The notes under the pieces: generated by a model
What the model saw: the letters and a program-made list of their open reading frames with translations, nothing else
What the model was told of the DNA's origin: nothing
Database searches by the model: none
Shown: one piece after another, positions 12,863-20,898 of the stretch
How positions within the stretch are numbered: the first letter of the stretch is position 1
Layout: each line of letters begins with the position of its first letter
Program-made: the position numbers and the translations under genes
IMG/VR virus record: IMGVR_UViG_3300009158_003091
Coordinates: 1-33,587 of that record
DNA: 33,587 bases
Source of the DNA: a virus
Strand: one strand, 5' to 3'

Positions 12863-15438
12863 CTGAAAATATCGTCTAAATCACACATTAATTGATCATT
12901 TGGTTTTCGGGGAATCCAATTCATTACGTTGTAAAATCGTTCGATACATTTATACATGTCTTTCTCAAACATCTCTTGCATGTCTGGTTTGAAGATATCT
13001 CGGAATTCTTCTGGATATCGAGTTTTATAAGCAATTGCTTTGATCCCATACATGTTTGGAGTCTCTACATAAAAATATTTGATCTTATCGCCGCTTACGA
13101 TCTTTTCATATTTTTTATCTAATCCGTATTCATCGATCAACAAATTGTAAAAGTAAGCTGCTTTGACATGACATGGCATTCCTTTCACAGTAGTAAATCC
13201 ATTACATTGCATTGAATATTTGTCTAAATTTTTAATCCCAGACAACAGTGAAATATCACTAACATTCATATTAATAAAAGTATCATAAGCATCTTTAAAG
13301 ATCTGATTCGTGGATGATTCAGATTTTGTCATGATCATATTCTGGATAATTTTCTTTACATAAGGCTTAATTGCTTTGGGCATTGTTGTCCGCACAATTT
13401 CCACTCCAGTGTATTTCCAGTCATCACATGGAATTCCTTCTTTATCCAAGACATGGAAAACATATCTTTTCTTTTCTAGAAAGATTGCTGCATCGCACAT
13501 CAATTCTCGTTTGAATTCAAAACGACAATCATTTGTATTGAGAGTTCTTTCTGACCACTTTTTAATATTTGTATTGATATAATCCTGAAGTTTATCAGCC
13601 ACTTTATAAGCTTCTTCAGTAACTTTACCGTTTACAGAAAATTCGGGAATTACATTTGTAATCAATACACCCAAGCTATCGGTATCACCGAAAATTAATC
13701 CATTTTCAATTTCTTTATCATCTGTGATGGTTGTGTTTTCCCTGATAAAATTCTTATAAAGTTCACGGGCTTGTTTAATTACTGCTTGTCCCGTTAATGT
13801 AATGGATTCGGCAATATCGGTATCACCAACGGGGCAATATTTATTTGCCGTAGCTCCGTACACCGAATTAAGCAGCCTTTTTATCGATTGTTGCTTAACG
13901 TCCAGATAAGAAATTCGGTTTTCAATTTCCTTTTTCTTCTGTTCATTTTCAGAAGGTTTTTTGTTGATCTCGCTTATTTGTCTTTTGAGAGACTTCAATT
14001 CTTTCTGGATCTTCACACGTTTCTTATAAAACTGATCCACTAGATCTGATAAGATTCCTCGTTTCTTTTGCGTAAACAAAACTTTGGATCTAGAAATGGC
14101 AATTTTCTCTTTTTGAATAAAGTTATTAAACTCTTTTAGATTAAAATCCACAACAATCCCATCCACATTTCGAATTGAAATCCTATCATTGATTACAGAA
14201 ATAATTTTCCCAACTTTGGTTTCTGGAGATGTATTCAATGTGATCATTGTGTTTGGATACAGTGAATTCGCATCAAATGTTACAACTCCAGAATGATGTC
14301 CAGCAATTGGATCGGCTACATATCCACCTTGAAAATCTCTTTCACCATTTTCATCCACAACAAAAGTACAGAGTCTTTGTTTTCTTTTTCGTGCTTCAAT
14401 ACCAGCAGCACCCGTAACCACACTTACTGTTCCAAGAGCAGATTCAAATGTTGTGCATCCAGTATATGATAACATCCTCAACAACTCGATATATTTCAGA
14501 CGCTCTTCTAGTTTAACTAGAATTCTAACGTCTTGAATGTTGTAATCTACGAAAGTTTCCCAGTCATTTGTCATTAGTTCATACAAACTTTGATCACCAT
14601 AATCGACTTTGGATTCATCTAATTCAACTTGACCGATATAATCCAGCTTATAACTTTCACGATTCGATGGGCAGAATTTTTTGTAAATGTCCAAGTAATC
14701 CACACAAGAAATACCATCTAGTCTGTGAATAGTATCAACACTTCCGAATTTTCCTGCAACAGTTTTAATATATCTTCTTTTATAAGGAGACAAATCATCC
14801 GCTGCTTCTTTGCCAAGAATACGTTCCATTCGATTTACAATATATGGAATATCATATCGATCAGATGACCATCCAGATAGAATATCAAATGGATTTTGTT
14901 TAATGAAATTTAAAAAGCCTTCGAGTAAATAATATTCAGATCCACAGTAATAATAAGTTACGTCTGATTCTTTTGCTGCGTATGGTTGTGTACCCCATAC
15001 GAAAAATCTTTTAGAGATCGAATCATAAATTGTAATTACATTAATTTCATCATTCGGATTGTCGGGAGAAGAAAATCCATTTGCTCCCACAGCTTCAATA
15101 TCCACAAAATAAATCTTCAATGGAAATTCAGCGAATCCATCGGTATCGTTATGCTTCCAATATAGATCAATTAATGTCTGTTGAACTGGATTGTAGTTAT
15201 CGAAAATCCTAGTCAGTCCACGTTCTTTTAGGAACTTTTGTTTGTTATAAGAATTATCAAACTCTTTGCGCCTTAACGGAGTGCCGAAAATACTCTCTTC
15301 ATTACCATTAATATCTTCGTAATAAAAATAAGGATGGCATTTTATCGATGTAGTAATACGTTCACCCTCATCAGACCAAGTATAAACGTCTACGACTTGA
15401 TTCTTGAAGTCGTAGACGGCGTTTCTATATCCTCGCAT
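12859..15438 (-). CDS. 43: DNA polymerase, family B (gp43)
   Basis: An 859-residue replicative polymerase with proofreading exonuclease. Exo I is FVDIEAVG (Asp113, Glu115), Exo II is SGWSSDRYDIPY (188-199) and Exo III is YNIQD (299-303). Polymerase motif A is DANSLYPN (389-396), motif B is K-R-L-L-N-S-V-Y-G (520-528) and motif C is FGDTDS (583-588). A charged insertion of ~70 residues (455-515, Lys/Glu-rich, probable coiled coil) lies before motif B. The protein ends CDLDDIFS, resembling the clamp-binding tail of T4 gp43 (SLDFLF). All catalytic residues are present. The mRNA has a strong hairpin at codons 8-17. The predicted promoter is 7 nt from the ATG. Confidence 0.95.
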   Translation of the reverse strand: MRGYRNAVYDFKNQVVDVYTWSDEGERITTSIKCHPYFYYEDINGNEESIFGTPLRRKEFDNSYNKQKFLKERGLTRIFDNYNPVQQTLIDLYWKHNDTDGFAEFPLKIYFVDIEAVGANGFSSPDNPNDEINVITIYDSISKRFFVWGTQPYAAKESDVTYYYCGSEYYLLEGFLNFIKQNPFDILSGWSSDRYDIPYIVNRMERILGKEAADDLSPYKRRYIKTVAGKFGSVDTIHRLDGISCVDYLDIYKKFCPSNRESYKLDYIGQVELDESKVDYGDQSLYELMTNDWETFVDYNIQDVRILVKLEERLKYIELLRMLSYTGCTTFESALGTVSVVTGAAGIEARKRKQRLCTFVVDENGERDFQGGYVADPIAGHHSGVVTFDANSLYPNTMITLNTSPETKVGKIISVINDRISIRNVDGIVVDFNLKEFNNFIQKEKIAISRSKVLFTQKKRGILSDLVDQFYKKRVKIQKELKSLKRQISEINKKPSENEQKKKEIENRISYLDVKQQSIKRLLNSVYGATANKYCPVGDTDIAESITLTGQAVIKQARELYKNFIRENTTITDDKEIENGLIFGDTDSLGVLITNVIPEFSVNGKVTEEAYKVADKLQDYINTNIKKWSERTLNTNDCRFEFKRELMCDAAIFLEKKRYVFHVLDKEGIPCDDWKYTGVEIVRTTMPKAIKPYVKKIIQNMIMTKSESSTNQIFKDAYDTFINMNVSDISLLSGIKNLDKYSMQCNGFTTVKGMPCHVKAAYFYNLLIDEYGLDKKYEKIVSGDKIKYFYVETPNMYGIKAIAYKTRYPEEFRDIFKPDMQEMFEKDMYKCIERFYNVMNWIPRKPNDQLMCDLDDIFS
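15388..15417 (-). promoter_or_regulatory. RNA hairpin in codons 8-17 of gene 43 (candidate operator)
   Basis: A perfect 11-bp inverted repeat (GTCTACGACTT and its complement) around an 8-nt loop, CAAGAATC on the mRNA strand, nt 22-51 of the coding sequence. An outer AAC/GTT pairing can extend it. T4 gp43 represses its own mRNA by binding a hairpin with an 8-nt loop at its start region; here the mRNA seems leaderless and the hairpin lies inside the gene. Regulatory function is inferred. Confidence 0.5.
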
Positions 15439-15445
15439 TCCATGA

Positions 15446-15473
15446 GAATAACATGGAATTTTCTTCTTATCAA
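15446..15473 (-). promoter_or_regulatory. Weak sigma70-type promoter for gene 43
   Basis: On the minus strand, TTGATA (15473-15468), 16 bp, TTATTC (15451-15446), 7 nt to the ATG. Good -35 and conserved spacing but poor -10, so it may need an activator or be read from upstream. Confidence 0.35.
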
Positions 15474-16678
15474 GGATTGTATCGCTTCAAATTCACCCTT
15501 TTGGGATCTCCATATGGAGTGGTGAATAATTCCATATAGCAATCTAGATTCTTGTCTAATTCCATGAATCGATCTTCTGCGACTGCCCTGCGCTTAGGAG
15601 CATTCTTTTTATAATCCCATCCGCTCTTTAATTCTTTTGCAATACAATCCAACATTTCTTCACCAGATTTGAACTTAATCTCGGCATTTTCATAAGTGCA
15701 AAGATCCTGACATACAGCAGGAAGACCAAATGCACATGCTTCGATATATTTCAAATCACTCTTGGCTTTATTAAAAGGATTATCTTGGAGAGGAGCAACC
15801 ATCATCTGAACACCCAATTCATGAATTTTTTCTGGATAATTGTAAAGCCGCTGCCAAGGATGAAATTCAATATCTCCATTCTGGATATATGGACGTAAAG
15901 GAGGAGGAAATGCTCCCATAAATACCCATTGATATTTTTTACGACTATCAATTATAGCTTTGAGAACATGTTCGAAATCGTCTTTCTGACCAGTTCGGTT
16001 TTCCACATCAAAGTGAGCACCGCTACCTGCATAAAGGATTCGAGGCTTTTTCTTATTTTTTTCATACAAAGATGTAATTCTGGCTTGATCGTAATAATGC
16101 CCGATCCAGAATTTAGCAGGGAAGTTTGGAATTACGGTAATTTCTTTTTTACCAGTTCTCTTTTGATAAAGTTCACGCATGTAATTGCATGTGACACTGA
16201 CTTCATCACACATGTTGATAATCTCAACTACATTGTTTCTAATTTCATCAGACACGAAAGCAGTTTTAAATTTATTGTAATCTGGAATATCTTCACGGAA
16301 CACGACATCATCTACTTCATAAATGAGTTTAAATTTGTATTGAGGTTGGATACTCTTGAGAAATTTAATGAATTCTTTTTGAGGTGAAGTTGCTTGTCTC
16401 TGAAGGCGCAAACTGGAAACTCCAGAATAAAACTGTGGATGAAGCACCATAACCGTGCTGTCTTGAACCATTGCCTTGCCTTGATAATTTAATAAATGAT
16501 TCAACCAACCCATTCTATACAAACCGCATCCACTATTATCTGCTCCATACTGAACTACTCTAGGTAGCCTAACTTCAGGGGGTTGCGCTGGTTTTGTTGA
16601 TGCTTCCTCTATTTTCGTAAGTGGTAAAATAGGCTCAAATTTAGAAAAAGGTTTAGGTATTGAAAATTGAGGAATCAT
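15470..16678 (-). CDS. Glycosyltransferase, GT-B fold (GT4-like), 402 aa
   Basis: A two-Rossmann-domain sugar transferase. The N-terminal domain has VVQYGADNSGCGLYRMGWLNH, a segment seen in phage GT-B proteins, and YEVDDVVFREDIPDY. The C-terminal domain has RILYAGSGAHF, then HPWQRLYNYP and the nucleotide-sugar site KSDLKYIEACAFGLPAVC, with the E-x7-E type motif reduced to its first half. The first ~40 residues are Pro-rich and probably disordered. It lies between gene 46 and gene 43 and ends 32 bp before the polymerase start. Sugar and acceptor are unknown; modification of phage DNA, of virion proteins or of a host surface glycan are all possible. Confidence 0.8.
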   Translation of the reverse strand: MIPQFSIPKPFSKFEPILPLTKIEEASTKPAQPPEVRLPRVVQYGADNSGCGLYRMGWLNHLLNYQGKAMVQDSTVMVLHPQFYSGVSSLRLQRQATSPQKEFIKFLKSIQPQYKFKLIYEVDDVVFREDIPDYNKFKTAFVSDEIRNNVVEIINMCDEVSVTCNYMRELYQKRTGKKEITVIPNFPAKFWIGHYYDQARITSLYEKNKKKPRILYAGSGAHFDVENRTGQKDDFEHVLKAIIDSRKKYQWVFMGAFPPPLRPYIQNGDIEFHPWQRLYNYPEKIHELGVQMMVAPLQDNPFNKAKSDLKYIEACAFGLPAVCQDLCTYENAEIKFKSGEEMLDCIAKELKSGWDYKKNAPKRRAVAEDRFMELDKNLDCYMELFTTPYGDPKRVNLKRYNP

Positions 16679-16686
16679 TTTCAGAA

Positions 16687-16714
16687 TATTTAGTTATCAT
16701 CCCAAAAAATACAA
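16687..16714 (-). promoter_or_regulatory. sigma70-type promoter for the 16678 glycosyltransferase
   Basis: On the minus strand, TTGTAT (16714-16709), 16 bp, TAAATA (16692-16687), 8 nt to the ATG. The -10 equals the late-box core, but the -35 and the longer 8-nt gap place it in the sigma70 class. Confidence 0.5.
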
Positions 16715-16755
16715 TATTTTTTCGTAGCTTGTCTTTGTCGGGATGAGTTTTTTAC

Positions 16756-16763
16756 TAAATATA
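16756..16763 (+). promoter_or_regulatory. Late-type promoter box TAAATATA for the 16768 nuclease
   Basis: TAAATATA with first T 12 nt before the ATG. A TTGTCG sits 15 bp upstream (16735), so a sigma70 reading is also possible. Confidence 0.5.
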
Positions 16764-16767
16764 GTAT

Positions 16768-17535
16768 ATGTTTAATTGTAAAATATGCAATAAAGAATTT
16801 AAATCTTATCAAGCGGTAGCATCACATCAATCGTTCCACAAAATAATAAACGAAGCTTGTGATATATGTGGAAAAGAATTTACCAGTCAACATGCCTTGA
16901 ATGGTCATAAAGTTTGGCATAATAAATCACATCAAGAACGAATCGAAAAAATTAATTCAAAAACTACAGAAAAACACAAAGAAGCAGTTTCTGAGTATAT
17001 GAAAAATCCAATATTCTGTAAAAATTGCAGTATTGTTCTTAATTATAAACAATATATTTTTAGAAAAAATAGAATTGGAAAAAACGGTTCTCCTAGAGAT
17101 GTTTTTTGTGGTCAATCTTGTGCTGGTTTTTATACAGCTAAAAATAAAACACATGGTTATCGAAGATCCAAATTAGAAATTGAAATAGAAAAAATCATAA
17201 CAGAAAAATATCCACATTTAGAAGTCGATTATAATAAAAAGAATACCATTTTATCTGAATTAGATATTTATATACCTCGTTTGAAATTAGCTTTTGAATT
17301 AAATGGAATTTTCCATTATGAGCCTATATATGGAAAAGATTGCTTAGAAAAAATACAAAGTAACGACAATCGCAAAATTCTAGCATGTGCAGAAAAAGAA
17401 ATAGAATTATGTGTTATTGATAGTAGCGGCCTCAAATCCATGACCAAAAAAGAAGAGGTAACGAAATATTTAAATATCGTTACCTCTATCATTGATCAGA
17501 AAATGGCTCGTTTAAATTACACGAACGGATTGTAA
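16768..17535 (+). CDS. Zinc-finger endonuclease, probable free-standing homing nuclease
   Basis: A 255-residue protein with two classical C2H2 fingers: C4-x2-C7-x12-H20-x3-H24 and C31-x2-C34-x12-H47-x3-H51. A zinc ribbon follows (CKNC near residue 88, CGQSC near residue 117). The C-terminal nuclease domain (~130-240) has SKLEIEIEKIITEKYP, SELDIYIPRLKLAFELNG and FHYEP, with later K and CVID segments. This resembles the EDxHD/Vsr-like PD-(D/E)xK nucleases used by phage homing genes. It is the only plus-strand gene inside the minus-strand block from 11027 to 22732, and its end overlaps the end of gene 46 by 19 bp, as expected for an inserted selfish gene. Specificity unknown. Confidence 0.8.
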   Translation: MFNCKICNKEFKSYQAVASHQSFHKIINEACDICGKEFTSQHALNGHKVWHNKSHQERIEKINSKTTEKHKEAVSEYMKNPIFCKNCSIVLNYKQYIFRKNRIGKNGSPRDVFCGQSCAGFYTAKNKTHGYRRSKLEIEIEKIITEKYPHLEVDYNKKNTILSELDIYIPRLKLAFELNGIFHYEPIYGKDCLEKIQSNDNRKILACAEKEIELCVIDSSGLKSMTKKEEVTKYLNIVTSIIDQKMARLNYTNGL

Positions 17536-19325
17536 TTAATTCTTTTCGTTACATCATCTCGCTTTTCCAAAAATACAACTTCTCCTGTGGCAGCTTTGAT
17601 ATTTTCTTTTCTGTGTGAAATTACCAAAACACATTCATCATATTTTTCAACACGTTCATGAATAATTTTAGTAATCAATTCAAGACCCTTTTCATCCAAA
17701 CAGCTATCGAATAATTCATCATAGATACTGATGTTGTATGTAACATCTCCCTGTAATCTACGGATGTCCATGAATGTAAACAGACAGGCAAAATCCACTG
17801 CCTTACGTTCTGCTCCAGAGAAATTAGAATAAGAACAGATTTTATTCTTGGTATTCACAATCTCTTCTTCAAAGTATTCATTGAAGTAACACAAACAATT
17901 CGCATCTAACCTAGTCAAATATGTTTGAATCCTATCATTGAACATCATCAAAATCTTCTTAACCAAATAAGATTTCACCCCTTCTTCAGAAACAATAAAC
18001 TTTACTGTGTCCAAAAGATTAATTTGAAATCTATATTGATTCACAGAAGCTTTTAATGTCTCTAAATTAGAAGTGTGTTCCAAAATCATTGGATCAATCT
18101 CAGTAACATTACTCTTGAGTTCTTCAATATCATGATCCAATTGTTTGATCCAGTCATCCAACTGTTTGATTTTATCTTTGGTATTAACTCGCTTTTGTTC
18201 GTTTAGATTATATTGATTAACTCGTTCGGAACAATTCTCAATTGCAATTTCCAATTTCTTTTTGGTGTTTTTGGCATTATCAATTTTTTCAATTAGTTCT
18301 TTTAAAGTATTTTTATCAGAAATAATAATATCTTTTAGAGTTTGAATTTCATCTTGTATTGATTGCTTATCGTGTTCTTCTATGGCTCGAAGACACACAG
18401 GACATTTGTCGTCCGAAGTTCCAATCTTCTTTAATGCAGTTTCATTATTTGAGATTTTTGCAACAAATTTAAACTTTTCTTCGTTTAATGTATTTATTTG
18501 CTTTTCGGTATTATCCTTGGCTTTTTTAAGCTTAGTACAATTTGCTTTTACTTCATCAATATTAAAGCCAATTTCTTTCTCAAGATCAGCCAAAAGTGTA
18601 TTCTTTTCTTTGGTATTACTAATCTTTCGGTTTTCATATACTGAAATTTTATTCTTTCTATTATTCAGAATAGTATCTCTCTGTGCATTACAGGATTTCA
18701 AATTCTTTTCAGAATCCTCCATCTTGTTCAATTCAATATCATATGCTCTTTTAGTTTGATTGTAATCTTCACGAGCAGCCAGAAGCATCTTGCTAAAGAT
18801 ATCCAAATTAAAAATACCTTCGATAAATTTACGTTTATCCACCTTGGATTTTGCCATGAATGGAATCGTGTTATTCAAAGTCATGATAACACAGTTCTCA
18901 AACACACTAGGACTGGCATTGATTAGTTCATGAATAAATTCTTCAGTATTTTTAATCGTATCCCTAGTGATATCCTCACCATTCTTATAGAAAAATAGTT
19001 TGGTGGGATTGATCATTCGGATAATCTTGTACGAATTCTTAGAATTTTCCAGAATTACATCGAACTCCAAAACAACTTCACACGATCCACTCGTAAATGA
19101 ATTTGGAATAAGATCCTTTTTCAATTCACGAATTGTTGTGCCAAAGATTGCAAAATATAATGATTCAATCAATGCAGATTTACCAATGCCATTCTGACGA
19201 TCTGATTTGTCTCGATTAACACCCGTTACAATGTTCAATCCTCTCTTAAATTCCAATTCCACAGGCTCATTTCCAAATGAGAGGAAATTCTTAACTGTGA
19301 TTTTATTAAAGTTTACACGTTTCAT
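17517..19325 (-). CDS. 46: Recombination nuclease ATPase subunit gp46 (SbcC/Rad50 family)
   Basis: A 602-residue SMC-like ATPase. With gp47 it resects DNA ends to feed UvsX and helps degrade host DNA. Walker A is NGIGKS (45-50), preceded by an unusually long polar segment after TGVN. Long coiled coils flank a zinc-hook CPVC near residue 310. The second half has the signature-like SNFSGAERKAVDFACLF and a Walker B/D-loop region ISIYDELFDSCLDEKG, then VISHR. T4 gp46 is 560 aa. The ATG overlaps the gp47 stop as ATGA, indicating coupled translation and a 1:1 complex. Confidence 0.93.
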   Translation of the reverse strand: MKRVNFNKITVKNFLSFGNEPVELEFKRGLNIVTGVNRDKSDRQNGIGKSALIESLYFAIFGTTIRELKKDLIPNSFTSGSCEVVLEFDVILENSKNSYKIIRMINPTKLFFYKNGEDITRDTIKNTEEFIHELINASPSVFENCVIMTLNNTIPFMAKSKVDKRKFIEGIFNLDIFSKMLLAAREDYNQTKRAYDIELNKMEDSEKNLKSCNAQRDTILNNRKNKISVYENRKISNTKEKNTLLADLEKEIGFNIDEVKANCTKLKKAKDNTEKQINTLNEEKFKFVAKISNNETALKKIGTSDDKCPVCLRAIEEHDKQSIQDEIQTLKDIIISDKNTLKELIEKIDNAKNTKKKLEIAIENCSERVNQYNLNEQKRVNTKDKIKQLDDWIKQLDHDIEELKSNVTEIDPMILEHTSNLETLKASVNQYRFQINLLDTVKFIVSEEGVKSYLVKKILMMFNDRIQTYLTRLDANCLCYFNEYFEEEIVNTKNKICSYSNFSGAERKAVDFACLFTFMDIRRLQGDVTYNISIYDELFDSCLDEKGLELITKIIHERVEKYDECVLVISHRKENIKAATGEVVFLEKRDDVTKRINYNPFV

Positions 19326-20371
19326 TTCAATGTTTTCTGATAAAGATCAATGGTATAGGTAATCAATTCTTTTTTGTTATTGGTATCCATCATTTCGATG
19401 AACTCAATAATTGCTTGTTGTAGGTCAACTCCATAAAAATGTGGCTTGTCTTCGTCCAAATCATATTCAGAAAAATTCGATTCGTATTCAACATTGAATT
19501 GACTAGGATTTAAAGATTTGTATACGTTTAATAAAAATTCAATGTCATCTGGCGACACCCGACGATCTACCTTGAATTTAATCATGTTATTATTAAACAA
19601 GGCTTTTACGCTGTCCGTAAGAGTTTTCTCCGAGATCAAATGAGATAATGTCACATTGTGATGCTTCGGAGAAACTTTATTTTCAATAAATTCAGTTTCT
19701 CCCGTGGGAATATTCAATGTATAGTAGCCCTTCACTGTGCCAGCATCATTGAAATCCATCTGGAACGGATTCCCAACATAAAGAATTTTTCCTTGATCGT
19801 AATGCTTTTCGTCCCTGAGATGGAAGTGCCCAGAAATTACAAATAGAGATTTAGACAAAATTTCATCAGCCGTGAAACCATCATCACACAATGCATATGT
19901 GTTCATGCGGAACAATTTGATCTCGAAATGACCAAAGGTAATATCAGCATTTGGAATCTGGTCAAGTTTAATTCCCCATGGAATAAAATTAATCCTTTTA
20001 CCAAAAACATCCACTGTTATTGGCTTATCCACAATCGTGATATTCGGCCAATGAGAATATTGAGAAATAGAATTTACTTCAGATGTATCTTTGAGAAAGC
20101 AATCATGATTTCCCACAATCATGATCACATTAAAATCTTTGAATAGCTCTAGAAGCCTAGAGCCGAAATGAAGAGTATCAACAGATACTTCGTCTCTAGT
20201 ATGAAAGTAATCACCAGAAAAGATTACATCTTTAATTCCTTTTCTGGTGATATCATCAATGAACCACTCAGCCCACTTCCACGTTATTTCGTGCCAAAAT
20301 TTAGAATCACGATGAACTCCGATATGAATATCGGAAAAAATCGCAACAGTTGAATTTCGAATAATCGACAT
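19322..20371 (-). CDS. 47: Recombination nuclease subunit gp47 (SbcD/Mre11 family)
   Basis: A 349-residue metallophosphoesterase nuclease partner of gp46. The five-motif set is complete: SDIHIG (13-18), GDYFH (53-57), GNHD (87-90), GHFE (147-150) and GHFH (181-184). T4 gp47 is 339 aa. The C-terminal ~120 residues are the capping/ATPase-binding part. ATG at 20371 is 6 nt behind a strong predicted promoter that lies within the end of gene 55, so 47-46 forms its own transcription unit even though 55 is just upstream. gp46 overlaps its stop by 4 bp. Confidence 0.94.
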   Translation of the reverse strand: MSIIRNSTVAIFSDIHIGVHRDSKFWHEITWKWAEWFIDDITRKGIKDVIFSGDYFHTRDEVSVDTLHFGSRLLELFKDFNVIMIVGNHDCFLKDTSEVNSISQYSHWPNITIVDKPITVDVFGKRINFIPWGIKLDQIPNADITFGHFEIKLFRMNTYALCDDGFTADEILSKSLFVISGHFHLRDEKHYDQGKILYVGNPFQMDFNDAGTVKGYYTLNIPTGETEFIENKVSPKHHNVTLSHLISEKTLTDSVKALFNNNMIKFKVDRRVSPDDIEFLLNVYKSLNPSQFNVEYESNFSEYDLDEDKPHFYGVDLQQAIIEFIEMMDTNNKKELITYTIDLYQKTLK

Positions 20372-20377
20372 TCAGCT

Positions 20378-20405
20378 ATCTTACAAGAGTTCTAGTCCGA
20401 GTCAA
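20378..20405 (-). promoter_or_regulatory. sigma70-type promoter for genes 47-46
   Basis: On the minus strand, TTGACT (20405-20400), 16 bp, TAAGAT (20383-20378), 6 nt to the ATG. The -35 is inside gene 55 coding sequence. Confidence 0.65.
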
Positions 20406-20862
20406 CGGAAAAAGAAGAATCATCGGTAGAATCAAAAATCGGACGAACATAAATATGCCCCTCTGCGGTGGACATTTCTTCTTCATATTTTCGTTGACGA
20501 TACTCAACTAATGTGTCATGATGCTTCTTTTCTTTCTTAATTCTATTAATAAAAGCATGAAATGCAATTGTTGTAAAGTACCCGAAAGGGGATGTCTCAG
20601 ATTCGACATTGAACTTTTTACGTTTCAATGCACTGAACATCTTAATAAGAGCATCTCCAATCATGTCTTCTTTATACGAATAATTCAAAAACTTGGGGTT
20701 ATAGCCCAAACCTTCTGCAATTTTATTTAGACATTCACCAAGATAGTTGGTACAATCACCAGATTCATAATAAAGTTTTATCTCTCGTTTGAATTTTTCG
20801 GGGTCTACGTAAAATTGTTCTTTCGAAGGTTTAGGCTTAATTTCATTAATAATTTCTTCCAT
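20392..20862 (-). CDS. 55: Late transcription sigma factor gp55
   Basis: A 156-residue sigma70-family protein that directs host RNA polymerase to late promoters. The conserved sigma region-2-like core is YKEDMIGDALIKMF (helix), SETSPFGYFTTIAFHAFINRIKKEKK (~88-113), matching T4 gp55 in order and wording (for example [22 protein letters not shown] there). It is shorter than T4 gp55 (185 aa), and the acidic C-terminus ends DDSSFSVDSD without the hydrophobic LDFLY-type clamp-binding motif. Its presence agrees with the TAAATA late boxes in the window. A promoter ends 8 nt before its ATG. Confidence 0.85.
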   Translation of the reverse strand: MEEIINEIKPKPSKEQFYVDPEKFKREIKLYYESGDCTNYLGECLNKIAEGLGYNPKFLNYSYKEDMIGDALIKMFSALKRKKFNVESETSPFGYFTTIAFHAFINRIKKEKKHHDTLVEYRQRKYEEEMSTAEGHIYVRPIFDSTDDSSFSVDSD

Positions 20863-20870
20863 GGACTATT

Positions 20871-20898
20871 ATAATAAACTATTAATTATAATAATCAA
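20871..20898 (-). promoter_or_regulatory. sigma70-type promoter for gene 55
   Basis: On the minus strand, TTGATT (20898-20893), 16 bp, TATTAT (20876-20871), 8 nt to the ATG. It sits in a 36-bp intergenic region that is nearly all A/T. Confidence 0.55.
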
